From: Apostichopus parvimensis
Lineage: Eukaryota; Echinodermata; Holothuroidea; Aspidochirotida; Stichopodidae
Direction of reading: 5' to 3'
Length of the DNA: 30,346 nucleotides
Assembly (NCBI GenBank): GCA_000934455.1
Contig: KN883445.1
Coordinates: forward strand, 116,924-147,269
Shown here: positions 23,201-29,323 of the stretch, piece after piece
Layout of the letters: every line of letters starts with the position of its first letter
How positions within the stretch are numbered: the stretch's first letter is position 1
Notes under the pieces: generated by a model
Told to the model about the DNA's origin: nothing
Database searches by the model: none
Seen by the model: only the letters and a program-made list of their open reading frames with translations
Made by a program: the position numbers and the translations under genes

Positions 23201-26200
23201 ACACAAATACCCCTATCCCCTCCCTCCTCCACCCTCTGTTGAATGTAACACAACTAGTTGGTAATGACTATGAGAAGTACCTTGGCAGTAAATGTACAAT
23301 GCACAATGACATTGGCACAATTGTGATCTGGATAAAATGAAACTATTTAATTGGTTGCGATAGAAAACTGAAAAGAAGTCAAGAAAGCAACAAAAAGTAC
23401 TAAACACTGCAGATCAGGCAGTACAAGACATGCACAGTTGGACCATAGGAATTCTGGTCAATATTTGATAGGAGCACTAAATGATGGCTTCTCCCCATCA
23501 AAGCAATGAATTTTATCAGATTCCCTTGACTAAACCATCAGAATTATTTGCTGCTTTAACAGATAAACTTTGATGTCAGAGGGGGCCGTAAGCAATACAG
23601 AATGTGGATCAATTGTTTCTGCCAAAACAAATTATACAAACCATTGCAATTGTAAACTTTCCCTAATTGATCAATTCCAAACCTTTCATGACTTCAAAAA
23701 TTCCAATAATTTGTTTCTTTCCTCCTGTAGGGATTTATTTACATTTCCACGATTTTCAAGACTACAGAAACTTGTGTATCGCTCTTCTTAGTAATTAAAA
23801 CACTGCAAATATTCAGAATAAATAGGATTCTTATATTTAAAGTATTGACAGAAAACTAATTACATTTCTGTCTGTGGTGACACCAACTGGTAAATGTTCT
23901 GGTAAAGCTGAGACAGTAACGCATTCCTCTTCATTAAAAGGCAGCCACCTCTCACTATCATCACTGCCATCACATTCGTTAAACCTTGTACACCTACGGC
24001 AAAAGCATAAGAAGTACAAGAGAGAAAATTATACTAGCAAGTGATACTGTAATAGGACGGAATAATAAATTGACAACACTTACAAATGTAACTGTTAAGT
24101 ACAGAAGGACAACAAGGAACATGTTATAGGTTGCTGCCATAAAAATCACATACATGAATATTTATAAGTTACATTTTATTAGCAAGTTTATAAGTTACCT
24201 CACTGGTCCCCATTGTTACAGCTGGGTGAAGAGAGGTAATTGGGATTAAAATCCTTCTCCATTGCCTGAACCACTTAAGCACTCATGCTGCTTACCTCTT
24301 TTCCAGAGTACACCATCCACAATAAGGATCTCCACGGTTAGTTCCTGGTTTAATACACTCATCACAGGTTTGATACTGACTGCAGTTTGTGACAGACAAT
24401 TCCATCAACTGAAAGAGAAGATTTATTCAACTGAAATATCCCAGCTTATGATTCTTATCACTGTCTCACTTTAATAGAGATCGTTAAAATATCTAGCTTA
24501 GTCATGCATGTGATTAATAATAATAATTAATAAAAATTAAATGATTGGCATCATTACTATATATTGACATTAATTAACGATTGTTTGGTCAGGAAGATTT
24601 GGAGGATTCAAATGCAATCCAGTATAATGTGAGTAAGGGAAGCCTCACTTTAACACACCTTGATCGTTGCTGTGCAGCTGGCTCAGCACGAGTGTCAAGT
24701 ATGCATCATGCAAATGCTTCACATGTAAATGTACACACTCCAAAACTGTCTGAAAGTTAAATAACCAAGTCTAAAATGGATTTTTTGTTTATTGTTTGCA
24801 AACAATTGTTCCAGATAGTGGCCAGCAGAGCATTGCATTTGCGGTGACAAAAGCAAGTGTGAAGATAATTTGACCATAGGAAATGAGTAAATCATTTCCA
24901 ACCTGCTTCAAGATCTTTCTGTGGGCCCATGTTAAGACCAGTTCAACATACACATTTTTTGGCAAAAGCTCAGCCTCAGTTTTCCTCTTATTTGTTTCTC
25001 AAGATACCATAAACTTTTTTCCATTACAAAAGTTTGACAAATAAAACAAAATGAGTTCCACAATCTCATAAGATCACGAGCAAATGTTTGTAAATAATAG
25101 TACTGGGTTTGTATTGTTACAAAGCTAACTAAATGCATATTACTGACATTCTCTTGCTGAAAGGAGTGTCAGATATTTCTGATGATTTGGTTGGCAAAAT
25201 TACTCAACTAAAAGCATTCTGCAAACATTTTGACAACTTTCATACATTTTGTGCACAAACTTCATTGTCAAACTTTGATTCCTTGTAACATTACTTGTTA
25301 CTCTGTAAAGGAAGCAAAGTTTTACTATAGGCTAGCATAGGGTTATTTACAACAACTCATAACTTAGGCCCATTTTGTTACTTTCAAACTATGGAACATT
25401 CAAGATGTATAAGTAACAACCACACTAATTTCTTCGGTTCGAACACTCTTGTTAGAATCTGAACCATTGCAATTCTTGTATAGATTATTATCCTTTGGAA
25501 CAGAATGTGGTTTTGCAACATATCTTGTTAACTAGTTTCTATTGTACTGTATTATTATTTTATAATTATATCGGCTCTGTGTCTTACTTGACAGTCGCCG
25601 ATCTTAGGTATATGCTTGTACACATGTAGTTACTGCACTGACTATACGTTGTGGGAAATCTGCCAATCAGACCAACATTTCCAAAGTTGGTGTTTTTTTA
25701 TCTTTATAGACAACATTTTTACTACTGTGACTCAATCACACACTACAAGAAATTGTTCTTGATATTTTTTCTTTGCTTTTTTGTTGTTGTTGTCCATAAC
25801 CAGAATTTATAAACATACATTGCATAGCTTAATTACTAGATTTATACAACTACATAGCGAGAAGGATTTCTGAGTGCAATTCATGTCAGAGAATCAACTG
25901 ATATTTGGCAGGAAACTGAGATGTTGAAATATGCAGGGGTACCATACTGTGTTTGATCTGCAATATTGAATCACTCAAAATTAAGTCAGGAATATTTTAT
26001 TTGTTGCAGGGGGATGGTGGTCTTCAGTTACGTAAAATACAGGGTGGCAAATTAACATGTAGATATTGTTTGGAAATAAATCGAGCACACAAAGATTTGA
26101 AATTCTACAAATGGAAGAGAGACACGGTAACTTCTATAGACACATCTAGACCAGCTAACAAAAGACAGAGTTACACATAAATAGAATCTGTTTGGGACAA

Positions 26201-27409
26201 TTTTGCTATTATGACCGATGGCTTGTTACAGGGAAATAGTTGGAAGCTAATTGTAAAATGGAAAACAAACTCAGAAATATCACAGATTGAGAGATTGCAT
26301 TTGAAATACTTTTTGGAAATCCCTACACCGCCCTATACTTCCTTTTTCAAGCAATTTTGTGATTCATTGAATTTGTATTCAAAATTCAAGAGTTTATGTG
26401 GCTTTCAACACTGTATGTGACACAATAGTATGGGGAACAATGGAACTGTGCAAGCTCTTCATTGTGGTATAATCAGATCAGCGATGAGTATCCCAAGTAG
26501 TGAATATACCTGTGTAGAGACTCAGCAGGGATACTCAGCAGTGTGTGTTCCTAGTGTGACTCATTATCAAGCTGTTGCTATACTCATTACGAAGGGTAGC
26601 AAGCATCACACGGCAATGAGTGAGGTGTTTCATAGATGTGAGGCTTTCTTAAAACTATAAAGGTTTTGAAAGTGATTTTAGAGAAGCTGCATTACAGAGT
26701 ATTTGAAGAACTACAATAATTAACGACATAAGCAGCACTCACAACTTGTTTCTTGTGCTTCTGTTTTGCAAGTGGTACCTTAAAAGAAATTAAAACATGA
26801 CCTACCTTTCTCTCTGTTAGTACCATGATGCTTTCAGTATCATTACTGATCCATGTATCACTAAGGACAGAGGAATGTAACTCCAGCTGTTCATATACAA
26901 CCCCTGGGGATGCATTACCCACATCAAGTCGAACCTGCAGAAGTTAAGTACTAAGTGGTTGACCAAATTATAGAGCGACATACTGTATACTGCAATGGTT
27001 GTAAAGTACATACTTGTTACAAACATTCTATGTAGGTATTTGTATACTTATGAATGCTTTGAATATATTTGTCTATACAATATATCTTATTGTCTTTTTA
27101 TGTACTTAAAATTAAGTTAAAACAAATTAAGTTAAAATTATATGACCAATCATCTGTATAAAGAATGTCATCAAGACATCTCACCTTCAGTAAATGCCCT
27201 TCCTGAGAACCGATGAAAGCCACGTTCTGTGAAGCAGTCTGGACCATGGTCTTGGTAACCAGGATAGAGGTAAATGTTTCTCCTGAATGTTCAAAGACAA
27301 CCTCTCCTTGGATAGGACCTAGGACTGAACCTCTCTCAGGATATCTTGCTAATTGAGTGGTGGTACATGGTAGTTGTGAACCTACTTCGTTACACTGAGC
27401 TGCTCTTCC
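2103..27409 (-). CDS. Plexin (semaphorin receptor), internal part, 20 exons
   Basis: Plexins are single-pass membrane receptors for semaphorins; a cytoplasmic GAP domain acts on Rap-type small GTPases to steer axons and cell shape. Joining the 20 exons listed below gives about 963 codons. The domain order is end of Sema, PSI1, IPT1, PSI2, IPT2, PSI3, IPT3, IPT4, IPT5, IPT6, TM and juxtamembrane helix, exactly the plexin layout. Exon phases match at every junction except into exon 10. The start codon and first two thirds of Sema lie right of the window; the GAP and Rho-binding region lies left. The segment after the membrane (FATLQTTMHDFDTAL) resembles plexin A-type sequence more than B-type, but the following part is divergent, so no subtype symbol is given. 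Introns range from about 250 bp to 4.8 kb. Confidence 0.95.
2249..2672 (-). other. Plexin intron 19
   Basis: No gene seen. It contains a G-rich low-complexity run (about 2346-2362) and a short imperfect inverted repeat (ACCAGGTT... / ...AACCCTGGTA, about 2488-2550) that could be a small MITE remnant. Confidence 0.5.
2673..2898 (-). CDS. Plexin exon 19: transmembrane segment and juxtamembrane coiled coil
   Basis: This exon gives 75 codons plus one base (phase 0 in, 1 out), acceptor AATACAG and donor GTAAGT. Residues 1-24 are the ectodomain stalk (NFGIGYLKYV is typical). About residues 25-47 form one hydrophobic helix (IALPVIAFLVIVLVC). It is followed by the stop-transfer run LRRQK and a helical stretch KDLEFQMREIQDSVSGNLKS, with heptad-like spacing as in the plexin juxtamembrane helix that influences GAP activation. 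Confidence 0.95.
2899..4114 (-). other. Plexin introns 17 and 18 (around exon 18)
   Basis: The stretches 2899-3238 and 3416-4114 are AT-rich with proper splice ends. The overlapping minus-strand open frames at 3456-3691 have no domain, and nothing else is recognised. Confidence 0.5.
3239..3415 (-). CDS. Plexin exon 18: IPT6, membrane-proximal
   Basis: This exon gives 59 codons, phase 0 at both ends, acceptor ACACAG and donor GTAAGT. The product runs GRYLDEGSQEIDVKVYIGTE, LCVNITLTPGSLVCTPPENS, then RELPYVI. 'V-Y-I-G-x-x-L-C' and 'L-V-C-x-P-P' are the paired strands of the last plexin IPT. NIT is a sequon. Confidence 0.93.
4115..4366 (-). CDS. Plexin exon 17: IPT5 end and IPT6 start, with an RRKR motif
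   Basis: This exon gives 84 codons, phase 0 at both ends. It opens VCKIIDAGKMNCPSPSLNFT, then QTRRKRADEAG, then VDVGFIMDGVTELL. The G-F-I-M-D-x-V motif and the later F-Q-Y-V-Q-N-P-V-Y-D-Q-F strand are well-known landmarks near the end of the plexin ectodomain. The basic run R-R-K-R sits in a loop that varies in the family and fits a proprotein convertase site (R-x-K/R-R). Cleavage is inferred, not shown. Confidence 0.93.
4776..4869 (-). CDS. Plexin exon 16: IPT5 core
   Basis: One base completes a serine, then 31 codons: GGNTLTITGARLNIIMRPQI, VFTVDNQESTE. The S-G-G-N-T-L-T-I-T-G-A-R-L run is the standard strand and turn of a plexin IPT domain. The exon leaves in phase 0 at donor GTGAGA. Confidence 0.94.
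5301..5430 (+). repeat. Tandem repeat, about 27-bp unit
   Basis: About five imperfect copies of a unit like TATACCTCATTGACCATTAC followed by ACCTCAC. The first two full copies are nearly identical and the later ones decay. It lies in a plexin intron. Confidence 0.8.
5690..5857 (-). CDS. Plexin exon 15: IPT4 end and IPT5 start
   Basis: One base completes a threonine, then 55 codons and two bases. The product includes DYIECINVNSTVNSSHPVML, RFDNRSRTLDGTEFTYILDP and VSDVDPKLSIV. 'V-x-L-R-F-D...F-T-Y...D-P' closes IPT4 and the following 'V-S-D-V-D-P' opens IPT5. Three sequons are present (NST, NSS, NRS). The donor is GTAAGT. Confidence 0.93.
5858..6701 (-). other. Plexin intron 14
   Basis: The left half is the degenerate tandem array at 6019-6268; the right half (6269-6701) is AT-rich with nothing recognised. 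Confidence 0.5.
6019..6268 (+). repeat. Degenerate tandem repeat, about 62-72-bp unit, four copies
   Basis: Each unit has the order ATACAATAACATACTGTAA, TTTGTCTGTGTTAGCA, AACACACATACCTGCCATG. Four units can be followed, with increasing divergence, so this is an old minisatellite-like expansion in the intron. Confidence 0.75.
6702..6838 (-). CDS. Plexin exon 14: IPT4 start
   Basis: This exon gives 45 codons plus two bases (phase 0 in, 2 out). It begins DPKLTSFFPAIGPASGGSLI and continues TINGTDLDTGRDIEALVG, again the IPT consensus (P-x-x-G-P-x-S-G-G-S-x-I-T-I-x-G). Acceptor TTACAG, donor GTAAGA. NGT is a possible glycosylation site. Confidence 0.95.
6971..7034 (+). repeat. 32-bp tandem duplication
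   Basis: Two adjacent copies begin TATATATAAAAT and end GGAAAG(A/T)GTT; they differ at two positions, so the duplication is fairly recent. Confidence 0.85.
7324..7556 (+). mobile_element. tRNA-derived SINE
   Basis: The head has a Pol III box A (TAGCTCAGTGG at 7328-7338) and box B (AGTTCGAGTC at 7372-7381) at tRNA-like spacing. An anticodon-arm-like segment (GTCTTCCAATC) lies between, but the acceptor stem is not closed. A non-tRNA body follows, with a short hairpin (CCTGCTTGCAGG, about 7512-7523) and an A-rich tail (ATACAATAAAATAC). Just upstream, a 25-bp sequence starting ACAGCCATAGGTACTAA occurs twice (7257 and 7301). Both ends are approximate. Confidence 0.7.
7791..8637 (+). repeat. 35-bp minisatellite, about 22-24 copies
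   Basis: The unit is GACCTGCCTATGTATGCTAC followed by ACTGTACAAAGATTG. Central copies are nearly identical; the edges are degenerate, including one broken unit near 7880-7905. Variants GTTAGACC/ATTGGACC and GTACAAAG/GTAAAAAG alternate, suggesting unequal exchange. Because 35 is not a multiple of three and the unit has no stop, all three plus frames stay open; those frames (for example 8134-8704) are not genes. Confidence 0.95.
8843..8937 (+). repeat. Small second block of the 35-bp repeat
   Basis: About 2.5 diverged units (TATGTATGCTACACTGCAC, TATGTATCCTACACTGTAC). The flanks match those of the large array: TAGATGCCTGTTTTT...CCCATCAATGGAACAAACAA on the left (about 7715 and 8760). On the right, CTTTCACTTCCTT...CTTTGAAAAG (about 8659 and 8950). 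Confidence 0.8.
9395..9497 (-). CDS. Plexin exon 13: IPT3 end
   Basis: One base completes a serine, then 34 codons: VTCMSGSSVVKMGLVSVELT, ending SQGDVMFSYN in phase 0 at donor GTGAGT. I-V/T-C and F-x-Y are the closing strands of an IPT domain. Confidence 0.93.
9498..10100 (-). other. Plexin intron 12
   Basis: AT-rich, with a C-run/C-rich patch (about 9761-9780) and a second C-rich patch (about 9918-9950) framing about 200 bp. This may be a decayed GC-ended mobile element, but no clear inverted termini or target duplication were found. Confidence 0.4.
10101..10255 (-). CDS. Plexin exon 12: IPT3 start
   Basis: This exon gives 51 codons plus two bases (phase 0 in, 2 out). It begins IEPNSGPIEGGTMVQIIGTD and goes on LGQRFSDIEEVKLADVLC. 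'P-x-x-G-P-x-x-G-G-T-x-V-x-I-x-G-x-x-L' is the consensus start of an IPT domain, here very well kept. The donor is GTGAGA. Confidence 0.95.
10256..10874 (-). other. Plexin intron 11
   Basis: No gene seen. It contains a run of 21 C (10534-10554), preceded by the string CTGAATCAGACAAGGCAGGC (10485-10504) that recurs at 15617-15636. Confidence 0.6.
10875..11050 (-). CDS. Plexin exon 11: PSI3 domain
   Basis: Two bases complete a valine, then 58 codons follow (phase 1 in, 0 out). The product ILYKCSVDRPDCSRCLSSL is followed by PPVFMCIWCSSQSLC. The Y-K-C...D-C-S-x-C-L...C-x-W-C pattern is the third plexin PSI domain. The acceptor is TTTCAG and the donor GTAATA. The intron before it carries the DIRS element. 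Confidence 0.95.
11051..11329 (-). other. Plexin intron 10, part left of the DIRS element
   Basis: Host intron sequence. 11191-11263 (CTTCCTTAGATTAAAATAT...TGAAAGTGTCCATTTGCTG) closely resembles 15659-15730 on the other side of the element in direct orientation. Confidence 0.6.
11362..11460 (+). repeat. Left terminal inverted repeat of the DIRS element
   Basis: It runs from CTCACCTCATATAACC to TTCCGTAATTGCCAG. The first 94 bases are the perfect reverse complement of 15397-15490; after one mismatch, four more bases match. A weaker match continues outward to TTTGTGAATT near 11330. Confidence 0.95.
11461..11877 (+). other. DIRS 5' leader
   Basis: About 400 bp between the left inverted repeat and the gag-like start, with intermediate base composition and an AATAAA at about 11495. 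It contains short direct repeats of CGTTGTTCACG/GAACGTT type near 11625-11660. No coding motif; it presumably holds the element's promoter, which cannot be located by eye. Confidence 0.4.
11878..13739 (+). pseudogene. DIRS gag-like protein, frameshifted and with a stop
   Basis: The first frame (11878-13035) gives 385 residues. Near the N-terminus it has C-x2-C and C-x-K-C-x2-C-type cysteines (MDNCRSCKQF, KCRPCGS, CSICQTW), like a zinc-binding head. A basic Arg/Ser-rich stretch follows at about residues 175-235 (RSRSRTHSRSRGRSRER). At about 13020 the frame moves by one base: the other frame continues from RTFHVGDEDWESLFAPPHIP through DVDRASRAGM to a TAG at 13206-13208. It then runs YSSALLLFAELLNRSF and on to a basic, Arg/Gly-rich tail ending at 13739. 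In DIRS elements this is the nucleocapsid-like protein. At least one shift and one stop have broken it. Confidence 0.8.
13767..15468 (+). pseudogene. DIRS reverse transcriptase / RNase H, frameshifted, no recombinase
   Basis: Three pieces in two frames together form an RT-RNase H. The N-terminal part (VLDVVKRGYAIEFSSTPP) meets a TAG at 13890-13892 and a frame change. VPEIPEKRAALEDEI to RVETLSTILRLLRPG follows, then another shift at about 14150-14165. The RT core has SIDLKDAYLHIP, TALPFGLSTSPRVFT and the catalytic YLDDW (14376-14390). A small deletion at about 14455-14461 shifts the frame again before WIIDVKKSALVPTQ. The RNase H has its acidic set (TMDASLSGWGA, LETEAVLRA, VRSDNTTTVAY, NVLADALSR). 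The linker HLFGRPSVDMFAT is intact. The frame ends inside the right inverted repeat, with no tyrosine recombinase. Confidence 0.85.
15392..15490 (-). repeat. Right terminal inverted repeat of the DIRS element
   Basis: The exact reverse complement of the left repeat over 94 bases. It overlaps the 3' end of the RNase H reading frame, so the last 25 or so codons before the stop are repeat sequence. A diverged extension goes to AATTCACAAA near 15504-15513. Confidence 0.95.
15514..15889 (-). other. Plexin intron 10, part right of the DIRS element
   Basis: It contains a diverged copy of the left-flank sequence at 15659-15730. It also contains CTGAATCAGACAAGGCAGGC (15617-15636), which is also found at 10485-10504. 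No gene is seen. Confidence 0.6.
15890..15981 (-). CDS. Plexin exon 10: end of IPT2, one extra base breaks the frame
   Basis: The acceptor TTTTTTCAG and donor GTATGT are good. The exon should enter in phase 0 and leave in phase 1, yet it has 92 bases instead of 91. Read from the acceptor the frame hits TAG. Ignoring one A of an AAA run (about 15959-15961) gives YIYTAEEQTVNASLNLRWKE, whose C-x4-Y-x-Y spacing from exon 9 fits the plexin family. The end, EVYIDGTNN, is the usual lead into PSI3. Alternatively, a downstream acceptor (after ACACAG, starting at 15968) keeps frame but loses the Y-x-Y strand. Confidence 0.8.
15982..16683 (-). other. Plexin intron 9
   Basis: AT-rich, with the tandem duplication at its right end. 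The plus-strand open frame 16385-16606 crosses this duplication and has no recognisable domain. Confidence 0.5.
16494..16690 (+). repeat. Tandem duplication spanning the exon 9 splice donor
   Basis: Unit 1 is 16494-16596 (103 bp) and unit 2 is 16597-16690 (94 bp). They are identical apart from 9 bases (GTTATGGAG, about 16509-16517) present only in unit 1. Both start AATCTCATAAATTTG and end TTTTACCTGTGTC. On the minus strand that end reads GACACAG/GTAAAA, the end of exon 9 and its donor, so the donor is present twice. Confidence 0.97.
16684..16788 (-). CDS. Plexin exon 9: IPT2, donor inside a tandem duplication
   Basis: This exon gives 35 codons, phase 0 at both ends: EYECVVGYEGRETSSKATVS, then NFTVTCEETQ. 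Y-x-C and V-x-C are the paired strands of an IPT domain. The last seven bases and the donor (ACACAG/GTAAAA) lie within a directly repeated unit. An identical potential donor therefore sits 94 bp further into the intron (see the repeat at 16494-16690). Confidence 0.9.
16789..17674 (-). other. Plexin intron 8
   Basis: No gene seen. It has an A/C-rich low-complexity patch (about 17262-17330, CCACCTTCCCC repeated) and otherwise AT-rich sequence. Confidence 0.5.
17675..17794 (-). CDS. Plexin exon 8: end of PSI2 and IPT2 start
   Basis: This exon gives 40 codons, phase 0 at both ends, acceptor GTACAG and donor GTAAGT. It starts NESAYCPMLKTGDTFIPNGL and continues NKEIIFIVQTP. The 'C-P-x-L...I-P-x-G' start and the strand after it match the second IPT domain of plexins. 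Confidence 0.9.
17850..18030 (+). repeat. Purine-rich minisatellite, about 18-22-bp unit
   Basis: About nine imperfect copies of a unit like GGACAGAGGAACACAGGAGG, almost entirely purine on the plus strand. The minus-strand frame at 17830-18102 is a by-product of the Pro/Cys/Ser-rich translation of this repeat. Confidence 0.85.
19636..19679 (+). ncRNA. Hammerhead ribozyme-like fold (decayed), Penelope/retrozyme type
   Basis: Stem I strands TTAGCCT (19636-19642) and AGGCCAA (19673-19679) pair at 6 of 7 positions. The core TTGAAGA (19643-19649) fits CUGANGA except C3 to U. Stem II is GATCC / GAATC around loop TGCTA (19650-19664), with 4 of 5 pairs. GAA (19665-19667) is the second core element. 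ACGT (19668-19671) is a minimal self-complementary stem III, and C72 (19672) would be the cleavage base. Short palindromic stem III hammerheads that act as dimers are known from Penelope-like elements and retrozymes. The C3 change should weaken cleavage. Confidence 0.55.
21703..21796 (-). CDS. Plexin exon 7: PSI2 domain
   Basis: One base completes a glycine, then 31 codons: CVDCSTNWDCNWCVDDFTC, SFLRDPLCGDVI. The closely spaced cysteines with C-x-W-C are a PSI signature. The exon ends in phase 0 at donor GTGAGT. A 3.9-kb intron follows before exon 8. Confidence 0.93.
21797..22912 (-). other. Plexin introns 5 and 6 (around exon 6)
   Basis: The stretches 21797-22137 and 22238-22912 are AT-rich. 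The plus-strand frame 21891-22109 shows no domain, and nothing else was recognised. Confidence 0.5.
22138..22237 (-). CDS. Plexin exon 6: end of IPT1, entry to PSI2
   Basis: Two bases complete the codon from exon 5, then 32 codons and two bases follow (phase 1 in, 2 out). The product is DAVEVELSLSSSEYNIKFVS and then IPYYFFDCNIIT. The closing F-F-D-C motif is the usual lead into the second PSI domain of plexins. The donor is GTGAGT. Confidence 0.92.
22913..23060 (-). CDS. Plexin exon 5: IPT1
   Basis: This exon gives 49 codons plus one base (phase 0 in, 1 out), acceptor CTCAG and donor GTAACT. It starts VTLNVTHLPTNENYFCNFGN and ends NLPNIPVG. The pattern 'L-P...Y-x-C-x-F-G...V-x-C-x-x-P' is the typical first plexin IPT strand pair with its disulfide. 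It carries an NVT sequon. Confidence 0.92.
23061..23863 (-). other. Plexin intron 4
   Basis: AT-rich with a C-rich patch (about 23210-23235). Nothing recognised. Confidence 0.5.
23864..23993 (-). CDS. Plexin exon 4: end of PSI1 and start of IPT1
   Basis: The split codon AG/G restores an arginine and the exon continues CTRFNECDGSDDSERWLPF, then EEECVTVSALPEHLPVGV. It ends DRN in phase 0 at donor GTAATT, a weaker donor than the others. It provides the last cysteines of PSI1 and the linker into the first IPT (Ig-like, plexin, transcription factor) domain. Confidence 0.9.
23994..24295 (-). other. Plexin intron 3
   Basis: A short intron in which AGCAAGTTTATAAGTTAC and a near copy of its second half (TTTATAAGTTAC) occur close together (24159-24199). 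Nothing else is seen. Confidence 0.5.
24296..24408 (-). CDS. Plexin exon 3: PSI1 domain, first half
   Basis: This exon gives 37 codons plus two bases (phase 0 in, 2 out), acceptor TTTCAG and donor GTAAGC. The product LMELSVTNCSQYQTCDECI is followed by DPYCGWCTLEK. The spacing of cysteines and the D-P-Y-C-G-W-C core are diagnostic of the PSI domain that follows Sema in plexins, semaphorins and integrins. Confidence 0.95.
24409..26805 (-). other. Plexin intron 2, 2.4 kb
   Basis: The stretch 24409-25950 is AT-rich with nothing recognised. The right part contains the plus-strand stretch 25953-26660, listed separately. Confidence 0.5.
25953..26660 (+). pseudogene. Unidentified plus-strand coding-like stretch in a plexin intron
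   Basis: One plus frame runs 236 codons with only two internal stops (TAA at 26178, TGA at 26418). In AT-rich sequence like this about one stop per 15-20 codons would be expected. A splice-acceptor-like TTATTTGTTGCAG precedes GDGGLQLRKIQGGKLTCRYC at about 26010. Later pieces include DNFAIMTDGLLQGNSWKLIV and VPSVTHYQAVAILITKGSKH. I do not recognise the family. It could be a decayed mobile-element protein or a nested gene fragment. Confidence 0.35.
26806..26934 (-). CDS. Plexin exon 2: last Sema blade
   Basis: This exon gives 43 codons, phase 0 at both ends, bounded by CTGCAG and GTAGGT. It starts VRLDVGNASPGVVYEQLEL and ends ESIMVLTERK. The final motif matches the plexin strand that leads out of the Sema propeller into PSI1 (usually a T-E-K-Q-V-like run). 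There are two N-glycosylation sequons (NAS, NDT). Confidence 0.92.
26935..27184 (-). other. Plexin intron 1 in window
   Basis: About 250 bp, AT-rich, with an AAATTAAGTTAAAA motif repeated around 27110-27135. No feature is seen. Confidence 0.5.
27185..27409 (-). CDS. Plexin exon 1 in window: Sema domain, C-terminal part
   Basis: This exon gives 75 codons, phase 0 at both ends, with acceptor CCTAG and donor GTGAGA. The protein starts GRAAQCNEVGSQLPC and ends NVAFIGSQEGHLLK. The last stretch is the hallmark plexin/semaphorin blade strand (A-F-x-G-x-x-x-G-x-L-x-K). It is the first exon recognised from the right; earlier Sema blades are not visible between here and the right edge. Confidence 0.92.
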
Positions 27410-28386
27410 CTAGGAAAGAAGTTACAAAACATCAGCTGAAACGTAACATTGGATGTCTCTATCTGAAGTTAATTCCATATTTGAAAGCATTTCATTCTTT
27501 TTCAGGGTTAATTTGCTGGCCATCAGTCAAGTGTACTTGAACAGAAACTGCTGTTAGTTTGTTGTATTATGGCATAGTAGATACAGTTTTAAGTCTTTAA
27601 AAATAAAAATCCTTAGAAAAGTATGTAATGTCTAAGGTAATGATTAGAAGCATGCCATACCTTTGGCATTCCTTAATACCAGGGCTCAAATTAACACAGA
27701 CTGCAAATTACTGCTGGTGTCCCTACTGCTTACTGTACTGCCCTTCAAAATAATCTGTTACCAAAGGCAACAACTGCCATATGGACCCCTTTAATCAGCT
27801 TGCCATAGATACATGCCTTCATAATGATCTTGAAATTTAACTTCCATATATCAGGGTACCTAAGTTGTCTGAAACTAATTTGTCCAAAGGCAAACAGCTG
27901 TTTAGCAGCAGTGGGAAACATAAATTAATCTAGAAGTATGTTTTAACAAACGATTATTGTTTTTCTGCAAAAACAAGAAATTTGTTACATTTTGACATCA
28001 GTGAACGAAAACATCTTTGCCAGAGTTCGGTCATTGGTTTGTGTAAAGGCTGCTATCATTCTCTTGTATGGTTAATGCACAAATCAAACTGGTAAATAAA
28101 TTTTGTCACATTAAAATATGTTTGAAAACTGTCATAAACTGAACTTGATTGTAATGTATTTCTTAAGTATTTGTATACATAATACTGAATGATGGCATTC
28201 CTGTGAATGTTAGTAGTTTTCACAGTAAGTTTACAAAACCATTTGGGTGACAAAATAAATATCAATCTAGTTTATTCTGGTTTGATATGTTTGTTCTCCA
28301 CTTGCCCTCTGTTGCAGATGTTTTGACGATTACCCCCCAATAATTAATGCTTGTTTAACCCAAATGGTTTGGTTCCATACATTTTT

Positions 28387-29226
28387 ACCTGTAAATTTGG
28401 TATGAAAATTTTTAATCTGCATACACAGCTGGCTTGTGCAACAGCTGTAATGGTACAGTGTACTTTACATTGAAGCTGCATGGCTCAATATGACAAAGGA
28501 CACTCTGGAGGCTGGATGGAATGAATTTGAACAGCAATGAATTTTATTTTAGGTAAGGGTGGCAGAAAGGGACTGAATAAAAATAATATAGGCCCACTGA
28601 GGAACAGATCTTAAAAGGAAGAAGTCAGTGTCACACAGCGAAGGGTTATTTCCTAAGTTACAAACTAATCTCTCACAATTGGCTCTGGACCAGCGATGAT
28701 CCTCTGCAACAAAGTGTTGGTCTCACATATTTCTTGGGTAATTGGTTCAAGACATTTTGGTACAATGATTTGCCAAGTGCACAAATGCCTTTCATGCATG
28801 ATAATCTATCACAGTAAGACATGTCACTTATATACAATAAAGGTCCCATGAAAATTAAACTGAAAATACAGTCTGACAGTTGTAACTACAAGTTTGTTGT
28901 ACTGTTTATTGATGTCATTAATGGATAAATTGGTTCATACCAGTGAGTAAGCAACATTTTGACCTAGGCCGGCAAGTGTGTCAATACACCCGAAACAAAA
29001 TTGTCAGAAAAATGTTTTTCTTAAATAATAGGTCATGCCTGCCCCCGTATAAAAACATAGCCCCCCCCCCACCCCTTAAAACACAAGTCTAGCTATGCAC
29101 CTGCTCTTGAGCCCAGCCTGCTATCACACTGAAGCATATCATTGTAATAATTAATTGGTTTCTATTGTAAATTATAGATCTTTCCCTTCATGATACAAGC
29201 ATTGCAATTGAAGAAACTTACAATTA
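28387..29226 (+). repeat. Direct repeat, copy 1 (about 840 bp)
   Basis: It runs from ACCTGTAAATTTGGTATG to AAGAAACTTACAATTA and matches 29324-30168 over its length with scattered substitutions and small indels. One visible difference is a C-run (about 29060-29070) absent from copy 2. No coding capacity is shared by both copies. Confidence 0.9.
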
Positions 29227-29248
29227 AAAAAATTATAAAAATATGCTC

Positions 29249-29300
29249 AAGGGGGGGCGGCTGCCCCCTTCGCCTCCCCCCCCCTTGGCTACGCGCCTGA
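29249..29300. mobile_element. GC-rich hAT-like end between the two direct repeats
   Basis: A G-run, GCGGCTGCCCCC, a C-run, then CTTGGCTACGCGCCTG. On the minus strand it starts CAGGCGCGTAGCCAAG, close to the terminus at 47-98. The opposite end was not found next to it. Confidence 0.4.
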
Positions 29301-29323
29301 TAGTTTGTTTCAATACCTTTCTA

